A stretch of DNA of 34,999 nucleotides, from positions 728,328-763,326 of the forward strand of contig MNCI01004656.1 of assembly GCA_015680685.1 (NCBI GenBank), in the 5' to 3' direction. The translations under genes and the position numbers were made by a program. Under the pieces are notes generated by a model. That model was given only the letters and a program-made list of their open reading frames with translations, was not told the origin of the DNA and made no database searches. Shown here piece by piece: positions 31,887 through 34,999 of this stretch; the stretch's first letter is position 1, and the number at the start of each line of letters is the position of its first letter. The stretch comes from Gnetum montanum. Taxonomy: Eukaryota > Streptophyta > Gnetopsida > Gnetales > Gnetaceae.

Positions 31887-33930
31887 TACCTGCATGAATA
31901 AATGAAAACTCATCCTTGATTAAAAAAAAAGGGAGAACCAGTTGTTAACAAAATATTAGGAAGGTATGGGATTATTAAATGACTCTAACTACTGACTGAC
32001 TCTGAGTGACACACTACAATATTTTATTTAAGTGGATGTAAACAAAATGACAAAGTGACAAAAAGACTAGATAGACATTGAAAATTATAAAATTTTTAGA
32101 GGTCTTCAAAAAGCTTCTGGAGATGATGTTTCTTGTTATCGCTAGAGGTGGTATACTTCCAACCTTAATTGTTAGGTTGATGCTTCTCTAGTTATGTAGA
32201 AGATTCTTGAAGGATGAACTAAAATTTCTTCTTACCATCCCATGGATCAAGGTATCATGTGATGTTTAAGCCATTATCCTATATGTGCTACTATTTGTCC
32301 ATGGGCATATCCTCCATTATCCCTCTCTTGGCTTTGTTTTCACACTTGGAAAAAGACCATATTCCTTAGGCATCCCTTTTAGCATCACCTATAGTCACCA
32401 AAGGATCAAAATTAGTTTTAGTAAATTTTCCTTAATAAATAATCCTTTTTAGATACCTTTGTTTATGTTTAAGCACAAGGTGATGATAGCGTACTATGCC
32501 TAAGGCTATGTGGTAACTAAAATCACTAAGCTGTTCACCTCATTTTGATCAATTACTATTAGTCACCATAATATTTGAAAATAGGATGTTAGAAAAAAAT
32601 TTAATAATTTCAAAATGAGCATCCCTAGCCCCCATGACTAATAAGTGTAAGTCGAGAAGAACACAAGTTTTTGAATAATTAAAACCAAAGGTCCAATGTA
32701 GAAGATGACCAAGAAATTTTTTAAAAGTTAAAGGATATTGAGATAGAGAAGTAGGAAAAATTAATTAAAATTATTGAGGAGCAGTCCCAAAAGCATGAAT
32801 AAGCTTAGAGAAATCATCATTGATGTTCTAGAAGATGTGAAGGTTAGTTAAAAGTCATGATCAACAAAAGTTATGCAAGTCGATCCTCCCCAAAGTAGGC
32901 TCCCGCCATAATGCCCTTGCATAACCACTTCTATAGATGTTCGTGGGCACCTTAGAAGTTAAATGTAGATCATGCCTTTATTTCAAATAACACACAATTG
33001 GTTGGGATTTTGCACTATACTAAACAAAACCAAAAGGCACATAATTGCACATAGTAGTGAGGTGAATAATGGAATGAGAAGGGATTGTAAAGATGGAGAT
33101 GTAAGGTTCTTTACCATGTTTGCAATAGGTTATTATTTCAAATTTGACTAAAATTATCTACATATCTATTCATCAAAGTTTCAAACCAAGTCCATACCAC
33201 TAATAGTAATCTTACATTGATGTGTTCCTTCTTGCTGAACATCATGAGTCCACAACCACCACAAAAAATAATCATCACTCTTAAAAGAGAAGAAACGAGA
33301 AGAAGGATTGAAGGGCCTTAGTTAGAGGGGAGCCTTTAGGCATGGGCAACATGTCTTTCTGATCCCATAACTAGTGCTTGTAGCCCATTATTATGTCTAT
33401 GAGGTGCACACCATGCAAAGAATTTTAGCTTCTTATTATTAGTTGACAGTGGAGTGATGATACATTCCATGAGGAGTCATAAACCACACAAAGAAATTCA
33501 AGAAGAGAACCCAATAAAGACCCTTGAGATCACACCCTTATCATTCCCACTTGGTTGTTTCCTCTTTATTCAAGATACAATGATCATTGATTGATTTTAG
33601 TTCATGAAAGAAGAATCAAATTTCTTCATGATAAAAGATCTTTTTATTCAAAGAACTAGAGGGATAGATGAGGTGGTCTCACTATATTACATAATTACTT
33701 ACCTAATCATCTTGATAGCATAGCACAAAAACTCAACACATAGTGTTGACTTCTGCATCATGACTCGGAAATATTATTAACAAAAACATGAAGAAAATGA
33801 TTCAAGATAAAATAAAATTATAAAAAAAAATATTAAGTAATGAAAAACATATTAAGAATTAGAAAATGGTGAAATAAATGGAAAAATCATAAAAAATTGT
33901 AAAATAAAAAAGTGAAAAGCACTTATTAGT
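31887..33930 (-). other. Non-coding 3' section of element C with coding-like remnants
   Basis: Colinear matches to element A include AATAATCCCATACCTTCC (31955-31977, complement), GAGCCTACTTTGGGGAGGA (32883-32902, complement), CCCCTCTAACTAAGGCCCTTC (about 33317-33336) and TTTGCATGGTGTG (about 33410-33424). Unlike A, minus-strand frames here retain readable words: DPLVTIGDAKRDA, GIWSFSKCENKAKRGIMEDM and DPWDGKKKF near 32150-32430, and FPTSLSQYPLTFKKFLGHLL near 32700-32770. None is identified. Confidence 0.5.
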
Positions 33931-34999
33931 TCTTGAACAATGATGGAGCATCTCTCCCACAACTAATCTTATGGCCACACATTCAAGAGATGGATCACAC
34001 AGTCAAGAGATGGATCACAGAATCACTTGGTTATACACCATTAGATTTCATCACTATTACTAATTTAATTAATTATGTTATAGCACATCTAACATTGGTG
34101 ATAATCTCATTTGAATCATTCGAAGACATATCTGCCTCTAAAATTGAAGGTCTCTCTATTTTAGGGTGTCCAAATGTGTTTACTTCTTCTCCTTTGATTT
34201 TCTATTTTAATTCCCAAGTCTCCATGTTTAATTTCCTTTTTTGGTGTATAATCAAAGTGTAGGAAATCTATCTCTAAGTTGTCTGTTTTGTTCATTTTCT
34301 TAAGTTTAGAACTAATAAATGGATCAAAGGGTTCCATGCATCTTTGAAATAGTTTTATACTTTCATTTTCAAGCCATTGGATGTCCTATGGTTTAGTGGC
34401 TACTTCATAGACTTGTTTTCACTCACATACTTGTTCCTTAGCTTTGTTGTGGGTTGCATTAATATTTCAAACTTTTGGCCCACAACTACACCCTTTACTA
34501 TTAGTGATGCATGGATTTTTCTATCTCTCCACAATGATAGTTTTATCTTTTATGTCTTGTGTGGAGTGGTGATGGTTTTTGGCTTTTGTGTATGATTAGG
34601 AGACATTGTTTCAGAGAGTAAGGATGTTCCACCAAAGTGGGTTTGTGCTAGTTTTGATGTACGAGTAGGTCTACAAGTTTTTTGTTGATGCATGGGGACC
34701 ATCCTAAAGAAAGGATGTTTCTAAGGTTGTGGTTGAGATCTACTAGCATTATCATTTCCATGTATGTTCACAACACAAATGCCATTCTTTTGTTGATGTT
34801 GTGGTGCTGAATCTTCCTATGGTTTTGGAAGTGACATATGGTGGAGGAAAGTATGAGAATATTGAGGATATGATGGAGGGTGAGAGGCATGAGATGGTGA
34901 TCCCATAGAAGATGCTATAGGTTGATGATATTTGGAAGATTGGTAGTAGTAATTTGAGGTAGAGGAAGTAGAAATAGTTGGAGAAATAGATTGTTAAAC
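33931..34999 (-). pseudogene. Gag-side coding remnant of element C
   Basis: From 34999 the minus strand reads ISPTISTSSTSNYYYQSSKY, HASHPPSYPQYSHTFLHHMS, a stop and KNGICVVNIHGNDNASRSQP. A second part (about 34500-34150) reads AKEQVCE, stop, KQVYEVATKP, WLENESIKLFQRCMEPFDPF and FLHFDYTPKKEIKHGDLGI. Its low-complexity Tyr/Gln/Pro part sits where element A has its own Pro/Gln/Tyr-rich linker. A protease active site (DSG) is not visible. A 21-bp tandem duplication with AAGAGATGGATCACA lies at 33984-34019. Confidence 0.45.

Larger units (their letters stand above)
31038..34999 (-). mobile_element. Element C: relative of element A, cut by window edge
   Basis: On the minus strand, reading from the window edge: a Pro/Gln/Tyr/Ser-rich coding remnant (34999-34580), a charged coding remnant (34580-34100), a T-rich tract (33905-33780), blocks colinear with 13108-14410 of element A (33440 down to 31950), the sequence AAGGATGAGTTTTCATTTATT, the site GCAGGTA, and the LTR (31886-31038). 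No reverse transcriptase or integrase motif is visible. The 5' part lies beyond the window. Confidence 0.7.

Noticed and set aside
33450-33475. Plus-strand VDSG-like codons near 33450, considered as a protease active site
   Set aside because: The element runs on the minus strand here, the plus frame is not open around it, and no flap or ILG block follows.
33933-34595. Plus-strand open frames of 109 and 72 codons
   Set aside because: They lie opposite minus-strand coding remnants of element C and contain no motif; they are likely shadows.

Overview
This window looks like plant nuclear DNA from a large, repeat-rich genome, probably a gymnosperm or similar seed plant. It is AT-rich. Every recognisable protein is a transposon protein or a decayed gene fragment, and nearly all reading frames are broken. 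I see no intact host gene, no rRNA or tRNA gene, no CRISPR array and nothing bacterial. The species call is an inference.

Layout. 0.2-2.35 kb: a plus-strand pseudogene joining a plant transposon-protein domain to a Ulp1/C48 SUMO-protease domain, probably with one intron. 2.8-2.9 kb: a duplicated hairpin. 3.0-5.06 kb: a tandem array of about nine 225-bp units. 6.3-7.7 kb, minus strand: a second plant transposon-protein pseudogene. 9.4-15.27 kb, plus strand: element A, an LTR element with gag, an aspartic protease and a 3' LTR but no reverse transcriptase or integrase. 15.3-16.06 kb, minus strand: an unidentified transposon-type fragment. 17.1-23.1 kb, plus strand: a nearly complete but dead Ty3/gypsy element (gag, PR, RT, RNase H, IN, chromodomain-like tail, 3' LTR), split between PR and RT by an 842-bp solo LTR (copy B). 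24.37-24.54 kb: a tRNA-type SINE with target duplication. 26.04-26.13 kb: one N flanked by two identical 45-bp sequences. 27.5-30.76 kb, minus strand: a degenerate multi-exon gene with a Ulp1-like protease, followed by an FCP1/HAD-like phosphatase domain. 31.04-35 kb, minus strand: element C, a relative of element A cut by the window edge.

How the parts relate. The LTRs of A (821 bp), B (842 bp) and C (849 bp) are one family, with ends close to TGATG...CATCA. A and C also share about 1.4 kb upstream of the LTR, including a T-rich tract and the polypurine-tract region. In neither copy is there room for RT and integrase between the gag/protease region and the 3' LTR. This points to a non-autonomous LTR retrotransposon family, and solo LTR B shows it inserted into an already resident gypsy element. 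The two Ulp1-type pseudogenes, one followed by a phosphatase domain, are the most unusual content.
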